Below, piece after piece: positions 21,245 through 29,066 of a stretch of DNA of 51,553 nucleotides. The stretch lies in assembly GCA_024275295.1 (NCBI GenBank), contig JAJRZI010000098.1, positions 1-51,553 of the forward strand, in the 5' to 3' direction. The notes under the pieces were generated by a model. That model did no database searches. It was given only the letters and a program-made list of their open reading frames with translations, and was not told where the DNA came from. Numbering within the stretch: the stretch's first letter is position 1; the number at the start of each line of letters is the position of its first letter. The DNA is from Gammaproteobacteria bacterium. GTDB lineage: Bacteria > Pseudomonadota > Gammaproteobacteria > Chromatiales > Chromatiaceae. Made by a program: the position numbers and the translations under genes.

Positions 21245-23458
21245 ATGCGTGGGCGCCTGAAATCACCACTCTTTATTGCGCTTATTAATGGCCTGTTTGG
21301 TGCGCTATTTCTCCTGACACCCTGGGCCTCTCAGTTAGAAGAGAATTTTGGATTGGGATGGCTGTTTCAGGCACGAGGGCCGCAACCACCGCCAGAGCAA
21401 GTCGTTTTGGTTATGATGGATACCGAGTCCATGAAGGTGCTGGGACTTGAGCGGCTGCATCGCAAATGGCCGCGCCAACTTCATGCCCAGCTGATACAGA
21501 GACTCTCTGCAGCTGGTGCTGCGGTTATCTCCTTCGATGTTTTTTTTCGTGACCCACGCGAGAGCGCAGGAGATAAAGCCCTGGCTGATGCCATTCGGCA
21601 GGCGGGAAATGTACTTTTGTTTCGATATCTGTATAAAGATGCGGTACAGCTACATGCTGATGGGGAGGGGGCAACCACTGTTTTTGTAGAAAAAATTGTT
21701 GATCCGGCACCGATATTTGCAGATGCAGCCGTTGCATTGGCGCCTTTTGCACTGCCTGGCGTCCCGGTAAAGGTCAGTCAGTTTTGGAAATTCAAGCCGG
21801 AAATTGGCGGGTTAGCTACATTGCCCACCATGGCCTTCCAATACTATGCGCTAAATGTTTATGAGGCCTTCCAAAAAATAGTACCGCCAGGTAGTAACCT
21901 GCTACCTGCAACATCAGCCGAGATGCTTCAATCACCAGGATTGGAGTCATACATGAAGCAGATGCGATCACTGTTCATAGCGCAGCAGGGGGTTATGGGT
22001 GAGCTGCAAAATAGTGCAGAGGCGAGTGATAGTCAATTGCTGAAGTCGCTGGTCTCCATGTATAGCGGTGGTCACAGTCAGTTTTTAAACTATTATGGCC
22101 CTCCACGCACTATCCATAGTGTTTCATATCACAGAGTGCTCGGTATGACAGATGTTGAAATGCGAACCCGGTTTGCAGGGAAAGCTGTTTTTGTTGGTGT
22201 CTCTGAGGCGTTTCAATGGGATCAGAAAGATACCTTTTATACCGTATATTCAGACAGCCAGACTGGGCATAATATTAGTGGAGTCGAGATTGCAGCGACC
22301 GCTTTTGGTAATCTGCTACAAAGAACCTGGGTGAAGCCACTGAGGGGAGAGTATGAGTTTATGCTGGCTCTATTATGGGGCGGTTTGATTGGTTTAGTCG
22401 GTCGCCGATTATCTGTAGGTAAAGCGGTCGTGAGCCTCTTTTTGCTCTGTGCGGGTTATGCCATTGTTGTGCTTGAGGGTTTTATTGCTGCATCGATTTG
22501 GCTTCCGGTTGTTGTCCCGCTTTTTGTTCAGGTATTGCCTGTGCTCTTTTTTAGCATGCTGTTGGGCTATCAGGAGGCGCATGGGGAGAGGTTGAAGATT
22601 GCTTCTGCTTTAGGGCGCTATCTTCCTCCCCAGGTGGTAGATGATCTTGCCAAATCTGTCAGGCGCATTGGCGGAGCAGGGGAGATGGTGTATAGCGTCT
22701 GTCTGGCCACTGATGCAGAGCAATATACAAAATTATCAGAGCAGATGGAGCCGGCTGAATTAAGACTGTTTTTAAACGCCTATTATGAGATTGTATTTCA
22801 GGCGATCCATGATCAGGGTGGAATCGTATCGGATGTGGTAGGTGATGCGGTATTGGCGCTTTGGATCAGTCCTGAGCCGCAGGCAGATAAGCGAATGAAG
22901 GCCTGTCATGCCGCTTTAAATGTGATATCTGCAGTAGAGAAGTTTAATCGGCAACAGCCTGAATATAAGTTGCCGACCCGTATTGGACTGCACTATGGTG
23001 AGGTCTGCATTGGTGATGTGGGGGCGGGGGAGCATTACGAATACCGCGCTATCGGGGATGTGGTCAACACCGCAAGCAGAATCGAGGGTGCAAATAAGCA
23101 TTTTGGTACACGTTTGCTAATATCTAGTGAGGGGCTGGCGGGTATCAATAATATGGTGACAAGGGAGTTGGGACTGTTTCGTCTGGCAGGCAAATCCAAG
23201 GAGATACATCTTTTTGAACTCCTGGGGCATAACCAGGATTGTGCTGAAGCTGCTACGCACTTATTAGCTGAGTATGGACAGGCGTTTTCTGCATTTAAAT
23301 GCCAGAGATGGGAAGAGGCATCCCATTCTTTTGCTAAAATTGTACAAAGATACCCTGAAGATGGCCCATCGCTTTTTTATCTGGGTCTTTGTGATAGATA
23401 TAAACAGGTTCCTCCAGATGAAGACTGGGAGGGAATTATAGAGCTGAAGTGGAAGTAG
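21245..23458 (+). CDS. CHASE2-domain class III adenylate/guanylate cyclase
   Basis: A 737-residue membrane receptor cyclase. An N-terminal membrane segment is followed by a large extracytoplasmic CHASE2 sensor (residues about 40-360, with ISFDVFFRDPRES and GKAVFVGVSEAFQWDQKDTF). Three closely spaced membrane helices come next (about 375-445). The cyclase catalytic domain then carries both metal-binding regions: VCLATDAEQYTKLSEQM and GGIVSDVVGDAVLALW, plus YRAIGDVVNTASRIEGANKHFG. A C-terminal TPR-like tail ends the protein. The signal sensed is unknown. A Crp-type regulator starts 6 nt downstream, and that pairing argues for cAMP as the product. Confidence 0.9.
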   Translation: MRGRLKSPLFIALINGLFGALFLLTPWASQLEENFGLGWLFQARGPQPPPEQVVLVMMDTESMKVLGLERLHRKWPRQLHAQLIQRLSAAGAAVISFDVFFRDPRESAGDKALADAIRQAGNVLLFRYLYKDAVQLHADGEGATTVFVEKIVDPAPIFADAAVALAPFALPGVPVKVSQFWKFKPEIGGLATLPTMAFQYYALNVYEAFQKIVPPGSNLLPATSAEMLQSPGLESYMKQMRSLFIAQQGVMGELQNSAEASDSQLLKSLVSMYSGGHSQFLNYYGPPRTIHSVSYHRVLGMTDVEMRTRFAGKAVFVGVSEAFQWDQKDTFYTVYSDSQTGHNISGVEIAATAFGNLLQRTWVKPLRGEYEFMLALLWGGLIGLVGRRLSVGKAVVSLFLLCAGYAIVVLEGFIAASIWLPVVVPLFVQVLPVLFFSMLLGYQEAHGERLKIASALGRYLPPQVVDDLAKSVRRIGGAGEMVYSVCLATDAEQYTKLSEQMEPAELRLFLNAYYEIVFQAIHDQGGIVSDVVGDAVLALWISPEPQADKRMKACHAALNVISAVEKFNRQQPEYKLPTRIGLHYGEVCIGDVGAGEHYEYRAIGDVVNTASRIEGANKHFGTRLLISSEGLAGINNMVTRELGLFRLAGKSKEIHLFELLGHNQDCAEAATHLLAEYGQAFSAFKCQRWEEASHSFAKIVQRYPEDGPSLFYLGLCDRYKQVPPDEDWEGIIELKWK

Positions 23459-23464
23459 TGAACT

Positions 23465-24133
23465 ATGCCCGCCGTAGAAAAAATCTCACTTTTGAAGAGT
23501 ATCCCTCTTTTCTCAGGTCTTGGTGATGCTGAACTGCGTGCTCTGTTTGATCATGCCTCCATTCGATCCTTTCCAAAAAACAGTGTCATTATCAATGATG
23601 GTGATGAAAGTGATTCGCTCTATGTGATTGCTTCTGGAAAGGTCAAGATTTTCCTGATGGATGACAAAGGCAAAGAGATTATTCTGAATTTTCAATCAGC
23701 TGGCGAGTATTTTGGTGAGCTATCTCTGCTCGATCAGATTTGCCGCTCTGCCTCAGTTATTACACTTGAACCTTGCCAGTGCATTGTTATTACAAAAGCG
23801 GCTTTTATGCGCTGCATATCGATGCACCCGGAGATTGCGCTGAGGGTTATTCGAGATCTAACAGCCCGTTTGCGTGACTTGACAGATGAGGTAAAAGGGT
23901 TTGCCCTGTTAGATGTTTATGGTCGGTTATCCCGTATTTTGCTTAAGCTAACAGAACCAAAGGACGGTGAGCTGGTAATTGAGCGGGCGCCCTCACGAAA
24001 AGATCTGGCCAGTATGGTGGGCTCTTCACGTGAGATGATTACCCGCATTATAAAAAGCCTTGAAGAGGGTGGGCATATCACTGTCAAAGGCAAAACCATC
24101 GTCATTCATGGACAACTTCCTCATGCCTGGTGA
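23465..24133 (+). CDS. Crp/Fnr-family cAMP-responsive transcription regulator
   Basis: A 222-residue regulator with an N-terminal cyclic-nucleotide-binding beta roll and a C-terminal winged HTH. The phosphate-binding cassette reads GEYFGELSLLDQICRSASV, which keeps the Gly-Glu and Arg-Ser contacts of cAMP-binding Crp. The HTH is RKDLASMVGSSREMITRIIKSLEEGG. No Cys cluster typical of Fnr is seen. It forms an operon with the upstream cyclase. Directly downstream is the putative CsrB-like RNA, so the intergenic DNA could be among its targets. Confidence 0.88.
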   Translation: MPAVEKISLLKSIPLFSGLGDAELRALFDHASIRSFPKNSVIINDGDESDSLYVIASGKVKIFLMDDKGKEIILNFQSAGEYFGELSLLDQICRSASVITLEPCQCIVITKAAFMRCISMHPEIALRVIRDLTARLRDLTDEVKGFALLDVYGRLSRILLKLTEPKDGELVIERAPSRKDLASMVGSSREMITRIIKSLEEGGHITVKGKTIVIHGQLPHAW

Positions 24134-24151
24134 TTTATTTCACCAAAACCT

Positions 24152-24180
24152 GCAAAAGTGAGACTTTTTTCACACTTTTG
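24152..24180 (+). promoter_or_regulatory. Dyad upstream of the CsrB-like RNA, candidate GacA/UvrY site
   Basis: CAAAAGTG and CACTTTTG form an 8-bp inverted repeat. The core AGTGAGACTTTTTTCACA (24158-24175) agrees with the E. coli UvrY site upstream of csrB at about 12 of 18 positions by my alignment. It lies some 57-74 bp before the inferred RNA start, the distance at which GacA boxes act. With no T-run on the plus strand, a terminator for the crp-like gene is less likely. Confidence 0.4.
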
Positions 24181-24231
24181 AGCGGAACTGGTTCTCTTCT
24201 CTTCTCTTCTGTTGGCGACTAATATTTTAGT

Positions 24232-24600
24232 TACACATGGAGTCTTGGTTTTTGAAACAGGACTTTCTCCCTGCCTTATGCCATGGACGAGGAGAGAAGG
24301 ATCTCTCCAACGAAGGCGCTGAAGAATGCAAGGATGTGTTTTTCAGCGCCTTCTGGCTATATGGAGTGGGTGTGGTTGCCCACCAAAACACCGGATAGAT
24401 GGGATCTTGAAGGTGTGGAAGCCCTTGATCTTATGTTGGAGAGCTTTACTGACGGTGCTTGTTTGGCCGTAATTCTTGACTAAGCATGGATGGTAGTTAC
24501 AGGAGGTCTGGACGCGGTGCAGAAAAGCTGCTCAGGGAAGATCTAATAACCCCGCCAATTGGTATCACGGAAGTGGAAGCAAGGATGCTTTCTTTCTATA
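24232..24600 (+). ncRNA. Putative CsrB/RsmZ-type CsrA-sequestering small RNA
   Basis: This gene-free stretch holds 18 GGA triplets between 24239 and 24585. Six of them fit the CsrA/RsmE consensus CANGGANG exactly: starts 24282, 24329, 24485, 24533, 24566, 24580. Several are displayed on hairpins. One is an 18-bp helix (24312-24329 with 24336-24353) closing an AAGGAT hexaloop. Another is GGAGAG-AAGGAT-CTCTCC (24291-24308). A third is GGAAGC-AAGGAT-GCTTTC (24575-24592). A weak -10 (TATTTT, 24223-24228) with no -35 suggests activator dependence, and a T-rich tract (to about 24610) may mark the end. In known systems such RNAs titrate CsrA and are switched on by GacA/UvrY. Here the gacA gene is the next gene. 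The exact ends are inferred. Confidence 0.75.
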
Positions 24601-24783
24601 CCTTCTTTTTATGGTGGTTGTTCTGTTAGAATAATTACAGTAATAAAATAGCAGTCAGCTGATTATTGGCTGCATAATGCCTAAAAACAGATCTGATTGG
24701 TAGAATTGATAACAGGCTCAATATTTAAATTCTCCGCCTTGTATTGGTTGTCTTATGTGTAATAGCAGTATTGATTTTTGCCT

Positions 24784-24857
24784 GTACCCGTTTTATGGGT
24801 ACTTGCGCCCGTTTTGTGGGTGCTTCGTGCTAAATAAACGGTGTACATACCTGTACA
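24784..24857 (+). promoter_or_regulatory. Tandem dyads in the gacA upstream region
   Basis: Two related palindromes, GTACCC-GTTTTAT-GGGTAC (24784-24802) and GCGCCC-GTTTTGT-GGGTGC (24805-24823), repeat with a 21-bp period, two helical turns. TGTACATACCTGTACA follows at 24842-24857, about 40 bp before the gacA ATG. The spacing suggests cooperative binding of a dimeric regulator. The protein is unknown. The rest of the 24600-24880 gap holds only AT-rich, promoter-like sequence. Confidence 0.45.
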
Positions 24858-24894
24858 GTGATCAAGCCAACCTAATTTGCTGAGGAAATCAACA

Positions 24895-25539
24895 ATGATA
24901 CGTGTGCTGCTTGTTGATGATCATGAGTTGGTTAGAACCGGTTTTCGACATATTCTGGAAGAGGCAAAGGATATTGAGGTTATTGAGGAGGTCTCCTCTG
25001 GTGAGGAGGCGATCTCTTTTGTACGTAACACACTGCCTGATCTGGTGCTAATGGATGTAAATATGCCGGGTATTGGTGGGATAGAGGCAACCCGCAGGCT
25101 TCTGCGCATCAACCCGGATCTAAAAGTAATAGCCTTGACTGTGCACACTGATAGTCCTTTTCCAACTCAACTGCATGAAGCCGGTGCTTTAGGGTATCTG
25201 ACCAAGGGTTGCCCCGCTGAGGAGATGCTTAAGGCCATACGGCTGGTTGCCTCAGGTAAACCCTATATCTCAAGCGAGGTATCGCAAAAGTTGGCATGGG
25301 CACAAATGTCTGGTCGTACAGATGATCAGCCCTTTGGGCAAATCTCCCAGCGAGAAATGCAGGTATTGATGATGATTATTCAAGGCACTAAGACGCAGGA
25401 GATTTCAGACTCACTTTGTCTAAGCCCCAAAACGGTCAGCACATATCGTCATCGTCTGTATGAAAAGCTTGAAGTTGACACAGATGTAGATCTTACGCAT
25501 CTTGCAATACGCCACGGATTGGTTGAATCTCAAAAATAA
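24895..25539 (+). CDS. gacA: Response regulator GacA/UvrY (LuxR-type output)
   Basis: A 214-residue response regulator. The receiver domain begins MIRVLLVDDHELVRTGF and has phospho-acceptor Asp in LVLMDVNMPGIGGIEATR, then conserved TVH and Lys in GYLTKGC. The LuxR HTH is ISQREMQVLMMIIQGTKTQEI followed by LCLSPKTVSTYRHRLYEKL. The sequence and the gene order gacA-(udg)-uvrC-pgsA-tRNA-Gly-tRNA-Cys identify it as GacA/UvrY, partner of the BarA/GacS sensor. I chose the ATG at 24895 over an in-frame TTG at 24877 because GAGG lies 9 nt before it and the family begins at MIRVL. The sensor kinase is not in the window. Confidence 0.93.
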   Translation: MIRVLLVDDHELVRTGFRHILEEAKDIEVIEEVSSGEEAISFVRNTLPDLVLMDVNMPGIGGIEATRRLLRINPDLKVIALTVHTDSPFPTQLHEAGALGYLTKGCPAEEMLKAIRLVASGKPYISSEVSQKLAWAQMSGRTDDQPFGQISQREMQVLMMIIQGTKTQEISDSLCLSPKTVSTYRHRLYEKLEVDTDVDLTHLAIRHGLVESQK

Positions 25540-25551
25540 TCCTCCATATTG

Positions 25552-26196
25552 ATGTCTGATTCACTACTGTTCGACCCTGATTGCAGGGTCTGCCCCAGGT
25601 TAGCGACCTTTCTTGACCAGGTTAAAGCCGATTTCCCGGATTATCACGCAAGGCCGGTGCCTCCTTTTGGTGCTACAGACCCCAGTTTACTGGTGGTTGG
25701 CTTGGCCCCTGGCATGCACGGGGCCAATGCCACAGGTCGTCCATTTACTGGAGACCATGCCGGTATTCTGCTGTATGAGACGCTGTATGAATATGGCTTT
25801 AGTACCGCCCCTGAGTCGTTATCCAGAGATGATGGCCTTGAGTTGATTGGCTGCCGCATTACCAATGCCGTGAAGTGCCTGCCGCCGCAAAATAAACCCG
25901 TAGGGGCAGAGATCAATGCCTGTAACAGCTACCTTACCAATGAACTGTGTGATCTGTATGAGGGGGCGGTAGTGCTGGCATTGGGTTCCATAGCCCATAA
26001 TGCTGTGATCAAAGCGCTGGGATTAAGGCAAAAAACCTACCCCTTCGGCCACAACCAGCTGCATGAGTTTGATAATGGCTTGCGCTTGCTTGATTCTTAT
26101 CACTGTAGCCGATACAACACCCAGACAAGACGCTTAACCACAGAGATGTTCCAGGCTGTCTTTGCCCACGCCAGAGAACTTATTGATGCCTGTTGA
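25552..26196 (+). CDS. Uracil-DNA glycosylase, family 5-like (UdgB type)
   Basis: A 214-residue base-excision repair enzyme removing uracil and related bases from DNA. CRVCPRLATFLDQVK resembles a Cys-containing iron-sulfur ligand region. VVGLAPGMHGANATGRPFTGDHAGILLYETLYEYGF is motif 1 of the family, written here in part: GLAPGMHGAN with no acidic catalytic residue, as in family 5. CRITNAVKCLPPQNKP adds further Cys ligands, and the C-terminal DSYHCSRYNTQTRRLT is motif 2. It is inserted between gacA and uvrC, an addition to the usual order, and fits the repair theme of uvrC. Confidence 0.82.
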   Translation: MSDSLLFDPDCRVCPRLATFLDQVKADFPDYHARPVPPFGATDPSLLVVGLAPGMHGANATGRPFTGDHAGILLYETLYEYGFSTAPESLSRDDGLELIGCRITNAVKCLPPQNKPVGAEINACNSYLTNELCDLYEGAVVLALGSIAHNAVIKALGLRQKTYPFGHNQLHEFDNGLRLLDSYHCSRYNTQTRRLTTEMFQAVFAHARELIDAC

Positions 26197-26249
26197 GGTT
26201 GCTTTCTGAGTCGCTGCTGCCTTAGCCGTTGTGCCGTATAATTACGGCT

Positions 26250-28082
26250 ATGGCATCTGAAATTCAGACAGCACAATTTGATTCCAAGGCCTTTCTTGAA
26301 ACGCTGACGAGCCGCCCCGGTGTCTACCGTATGCTGGATGGGGAGGGGAAGCTGCTCTATGTTGGCAAGGCAAAGGATCTGAAGCGGCGTGTCAGCAGCT
26401 ATTTTACGCGTTCACTCAATATGCGTGTCCAGAGTATGGTCTCCCAGATCAAGGGTATTGAGGTCACGGTGACGCATACTGAGGCTGAAGCCCTGATCCT
26501 GGAAAATACGCTGATCAAATCGCTCAAGCCTCGCTACAATATTCTGTTGCGCGATGATAAGAGCTACCCCTATATCTACCTCTCCAGTGATCAGCAGTTC
26601 CCGCGCCTGACATGGCATCGCGGAGCCAAAAGTGGTGGTGGCCGCTATTTTGGGCCTTATCCCAATATTGGCTCAATGCGGGAGAATCTACGGTTGCTAC
26701 AGAAGCTCTTTCCAGTTCGACAGTGTGAAGATGGTTTTTTCCGCAACCGCTCACGTCCTTGCCTTCAATATCAGATAAAGCGCTGCAGTGCTCCCTGTGT
26801 TGGTCTCATCACCGAAGAAGATTACCAACAGGATGTGCAGGATGCTGTACTGTTTCTGGAAGGAAAAGCAGCACAGGTGATAGATAATCTGATTGAGCGC
26901 ATGGATCAGGCATCTGCACAACTGGCATTTGAGCAGGCTGCGCGCTATCGGGATCAAATTGCAGTTCTAAGGCGAATTCAGGAAAAGCAGTATGTCAGTG
27001 GTGAGCGTGGTGATCTGGATATTCTTGCCGCTGCAGTCAAAGGTGGGGTGGCCTGTGTCCAGCTCTTCTTTATTCGTGCCGGGCGAAATCTTGGCAATAA
27101 GGTTTTTTTCCCAAAAACCCCGGATGGTGCAGAGGAGAAGTCGGTATTGTCTGCATTCATGGCGCAGTACTATATCGGCAAGGAGGTTCCACCTGGGGTG
27201 ATTGCGAGTGCAATGCCTGATGATGCTGAGTTACTGATGGAAGTGCTTGCAGAGCAGGCTGGACGGCGGGTTTATATCACTGATCGTGTGCGTAGTGATC
27301 GGATGCGATGGCTACAGATGGCCCAGCAAAATGCCAACTTGGCACTGGATGCCAGGCTGGCCAGCAAGGCAGGTCTGCGAGCACGGCTGGATGCGCTGCA
27401 GCAGGCGCTGGATTTAGATGAAATACCCGTCCGTATGGAGTGTTTTGATATCAGCCATACCGGTGGTGAACAAACGGTAGCTTCCTGTGTTGTATTTGAT
27501 GATCAGGGGGCGGTTAAGTCAGACTACCGTCGCTTCAATATTGAAGGCATTACCCCAGGTGATGACTATGCCGCGATGGATCAGGTCTTGAGTCGTCGCT
27601 ACAATCGTATACAGGTTGAAGAGGGTCGGTTACCTGATATTCTGTTTATTGATGGAGGCAAAGGCCAGCTTTCAGCAGCTGCCTCGGCGCTGGAAGAGTT
27701 GGGGGTGTCAGGGGTTACCTTGGTGGGAGTTGCTAAAGGTGCAGATCGAAAACCAGGTTTAGAGCAGCTTTTCTTGTTTGGTCAGCAAGCGCCTATTATA
27801 CTCCCGTCAAACTCACCCGCTCTTCACCTGATTCAGCAGATCCGTGATGAAGCGCATCGCTTTGCCATCACGGGCCACCGCCAACGTCGCAGGCGCAGCC
27901 GGAAAACCTCAGTACTGGAAGAGATTGCAGGTATAGGCCCCAAACGCCGTCAGCGTCTCCTTCGCCAGTTTGGCGGGCTACAAGAACTTGCGCGAGCAGG
28001 AGTTGATGATCTTTCCCGAGTGGAAGGAATTAGCCGTCGGTTGGCGCAACAGATCTATGAGGCCTTTCACGGGGACGAATGA
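26250..28082 (+). CDS. uvrC: Excinuclease ABC subunit C
   Basis: A 610-residue nuclease that makes both incisions in nucleotide excision repair. The GIY-YIG domain is at the start (RPGVYRMLDGEGKLLYVGKAKDLKRR). A Cys-rich and UvrB-binding UVR motif follows (LIERMDQASAQLAFEQAARYRDQI). An RNase H-like endonuclease domain contains ECFDISHTGGEQTVASCVVF and DILFIDGGKGQL. Tandem HhH motifs close it (EEIAGIGPKRRQRLLRQFGG). I prefer ATG 26250 to upstream TTG. A consensus TATAAT ends just 7 nt before that ATG, so a leaderless transcript is possible. The stop overlaps pgsA by 4 nt. Confidence 0.96.
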   Translation: MASEIQTAQFDSKAFLETLTSRPGVYRMLDGEGKLLYVGKAKDLKRRVSSYFTRSLNMRVQSMVSQIKGIEVTVTHTEAEALILENTLIKSLKPRYNILLRDDKSYPYIYLSSDQQFPRLTWHRGAKSGGGRYFGPYPNIGSMRENLRLLQKLFPVRQCEDGFFRNRSRPCLQYQIKRCSAPCVGLITEEDYQQDVQDAVLFLEGKAAQVIDNLIERMDQASAQLAFEQAARYRDQIAVLRRIQEKQYVSGERGDLDILAAAVKGGVACVQLFFIRAGRNLGNKVFFPKTPDGAEEKSVLSAFMAQYYIGKEVPPGVIASAMPDDAELLMEVLAEQAGRRVYITDRVRSDRMRWLQMAQQNANLALDARLASKAGLRARLDALQQALDLDEIPVRMECFDISHTGGEQTVASCVVFDDQGAVKSDYRRFNIEGITPGDDYAAMDQVLSRRYNRIQVEEGRLPDILFIDGGKGQLSAAASALEELGVSGVTLVGVAKGADRKPGLEQLFLFGQQAPIILPSNSPALHLIQQIRDEAHRFAITGHRQRRRRSRKTSVLEEIAGIGPKRRQRLLRQFGGLQELARAGVDDLSRVEGISRRLAQQIYEAFHGDE

Positions 28083-28654
28083 TTTACAGTATTCCAAATC
28101 TTCTTACGCTAATGCGGATTGCCCTGATCCCCGTCTTTGTCGGGATCTTTTATCTGCCGTGGGGGTATGCAAATGTAGCCTGTGCTGTAGTGTATGGATT
28201 AGCGGGTGTGACAGATTGGCTGGATGGTTATCTGGCGCGTCGCCTCAATCAAACCTCGCCACTGGGTGCATTTCTGGATCCAGTGGCAGATAAGTTAATG
28301 GTTGCAGCCGCGCTGATCCTGTTGGTTCAAGCTAACCCTTCACCTGCGCTGGCGATCCCAGTGGTGATTATTATTGGCCGTGAGATTGCCATCTCTGCCC
28401 TGCGTGAGTGGATGGCAGAGCTGGGTGCACGGGCCACGGTTGCCGTCTCTGCTATTGGAAAGATCAAAACAGTCACCCAGATGGTAGCCATAACAATGCT
28501 GATTTATCGGGATGATCTGCTGGGGATTCCCATCTATACCGTCGGTTATGTGTTGCTCTACATGGCTGCAATCTTGACCTTTTGGTCTATGGTTGTCTAT
28601 CTGCGTGCAGCCTGGCCCAGCCTGAATTCAGGCTCAAAACTGAAAAAAGGGTAA
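28079..28654 (+). CDS. pgsA: CDP-diacylglycerol-glycerol-3-phosphate 3-phosphatidyltransferase
   Basis: A 191-residue inner-membrane enzyme that makes phosphatidylglycerophosphate, the precursor of phosphatidylglycerol and cardiolipin. The CDP-alcohol phosphotransferase motif D-x2-DG-x2-AR-x8-G-x3-D-x3-D is complete in VTDWLDGYLARRLNQTSPLG followed by AFLDPVADKL. Several membrane helices are evident. The ATGA overlap with uvrC shows coupling. tRNA genes follow, the arrangement known from pseudomonads. Confidence 0.96.
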   Translation: MIYSIPNLLTLMRIALIPVFVGIFYLPWGYANVACAVVYGLAGVTDWLDGYLARRLNQTSPLGAFLDPVADKLMVAAALILLVQANPSPALAIPVVIIIGREIAISALREWMAELGARATVAVSAIGKIKTVTQMVAITMLIYRDDLLGIPIYTVGYVLLYMAAILTFWSMVVYLRAAWPSLNSGSKLKKG

Positions 28655-28670
28655 AGTGTGATTTTTGCCC

Positions 28671-28698
28671 TTGACTCTGAAGGTCAGGCCATTACAAT
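28671..28698 (+). promoter_or_regulatory. Promoter of the tRNA-Gly gene
   Basis: TTGACT and TACAAT are spaced by 16 bp. They are followed by a GC-rich discriminator (AGCGCCC), the kind found at stringently controlled stable-RNA promoters. The tRNA begins 13 nt after the -10. Confidence 0.7.
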
Positions 28699-28711
28699 AG
28701 CGCCCTCCTAA

Positions 28712-28787
28712 GCGGGAATAGCTCAGTTGGTAGAGCACAACCTTGCCAAGGTTGGGGTCGCGAGTTCGAATCTCGTTTCCCGCTCCA
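28712..28787 (+). tRNA. tRNA-Gly (GCC)
   Basis: A 76-nt cloverleaf starting GCGGGAATAGCTCAGTTGG and ending TTCCCGCTCCA with encoded CCA. The anticodon GCC lies at 28745-28747 in CCTTGCCAAGG, and the T-loop reads GTTCGAATC. It lies directly downstream of pgsA, as in pseudomonads. Confidence 0.98.
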
Positions 28788-28792
28788 ATTTT

Positions 28793-28826
28793 AAAAAACC
28801 CCGAGCAGGCAATGCCGGGGTTTTTT
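28793..28826 (+). terminator. Intrinsic terminator after tRNA-Gly
   Basis: AAAAAACCCCG and CGGGGTTTTTT form an 11-bp stem around AGCAGGCAATGC, ending in TTTTTT. It ends tRNA-Gly transcription before tRNA-Cys, which must then use its own promoter or read-through. Confidence 0.85.
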
Positions 28827-28874
28827 ACCTTAAAGCTTTCTGTCTCTTTGGGCCGCTTTAAGGTCGTCCCTCTT

Positions 28875-28948
28875 GGCTGAGTGGCAGAGTGGTTATGCAG
28901 CGGCCTGCAAAGCCGTGGACCTCGGTTCGATTCCGGGCTCAGCCTCCA
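28875..28948 (+). tRNA. tRNA-Cys (GCA), also the integration site of the island
   Basis: A 74-nt cloverleaf starting GGCTGAGTGGCAGAGTGG and ending GGCTCAGCCTCCA with encoded CCA. The anticodon GCA is at 28907-28909, and GGTTCGATTCC forms the T-loop. From 28901 on, its sequence recurs at 30070 and 41048, so the 3' half is an attachment core. No terminator follows directly; one with a T-run is found instead after the last copy (41110). Confidence 0.97.
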
Positions 28949-29066
28949 TTTTCTCCGTAGTATCTCTTTGTGTTTAGAGAGATGATCCCTTATGTGTGAC
29001 AGCAATGAATTGGTCAATTGTAATTCCATCTACAGCTCTCTCCCAATGTCCCCTTAACGGCGGGAA

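Noticed and set aside
24283-24483. A 66-residue plus-strand frame within the GGA-rich region
   Set aside because: No ribosome-binding site or recognisable family, and it runs through the hairpins of the putative CsrB-like RNA.
28634-29029. A 131-residue minus-strand frame across the tRNA genes (contains GNEIRTRDPNLGK)
   Set aside because: It is antisense to tRNA-Gly and tRNA-Cys; this peptide is a well-known spurious translation of tRNA complements.
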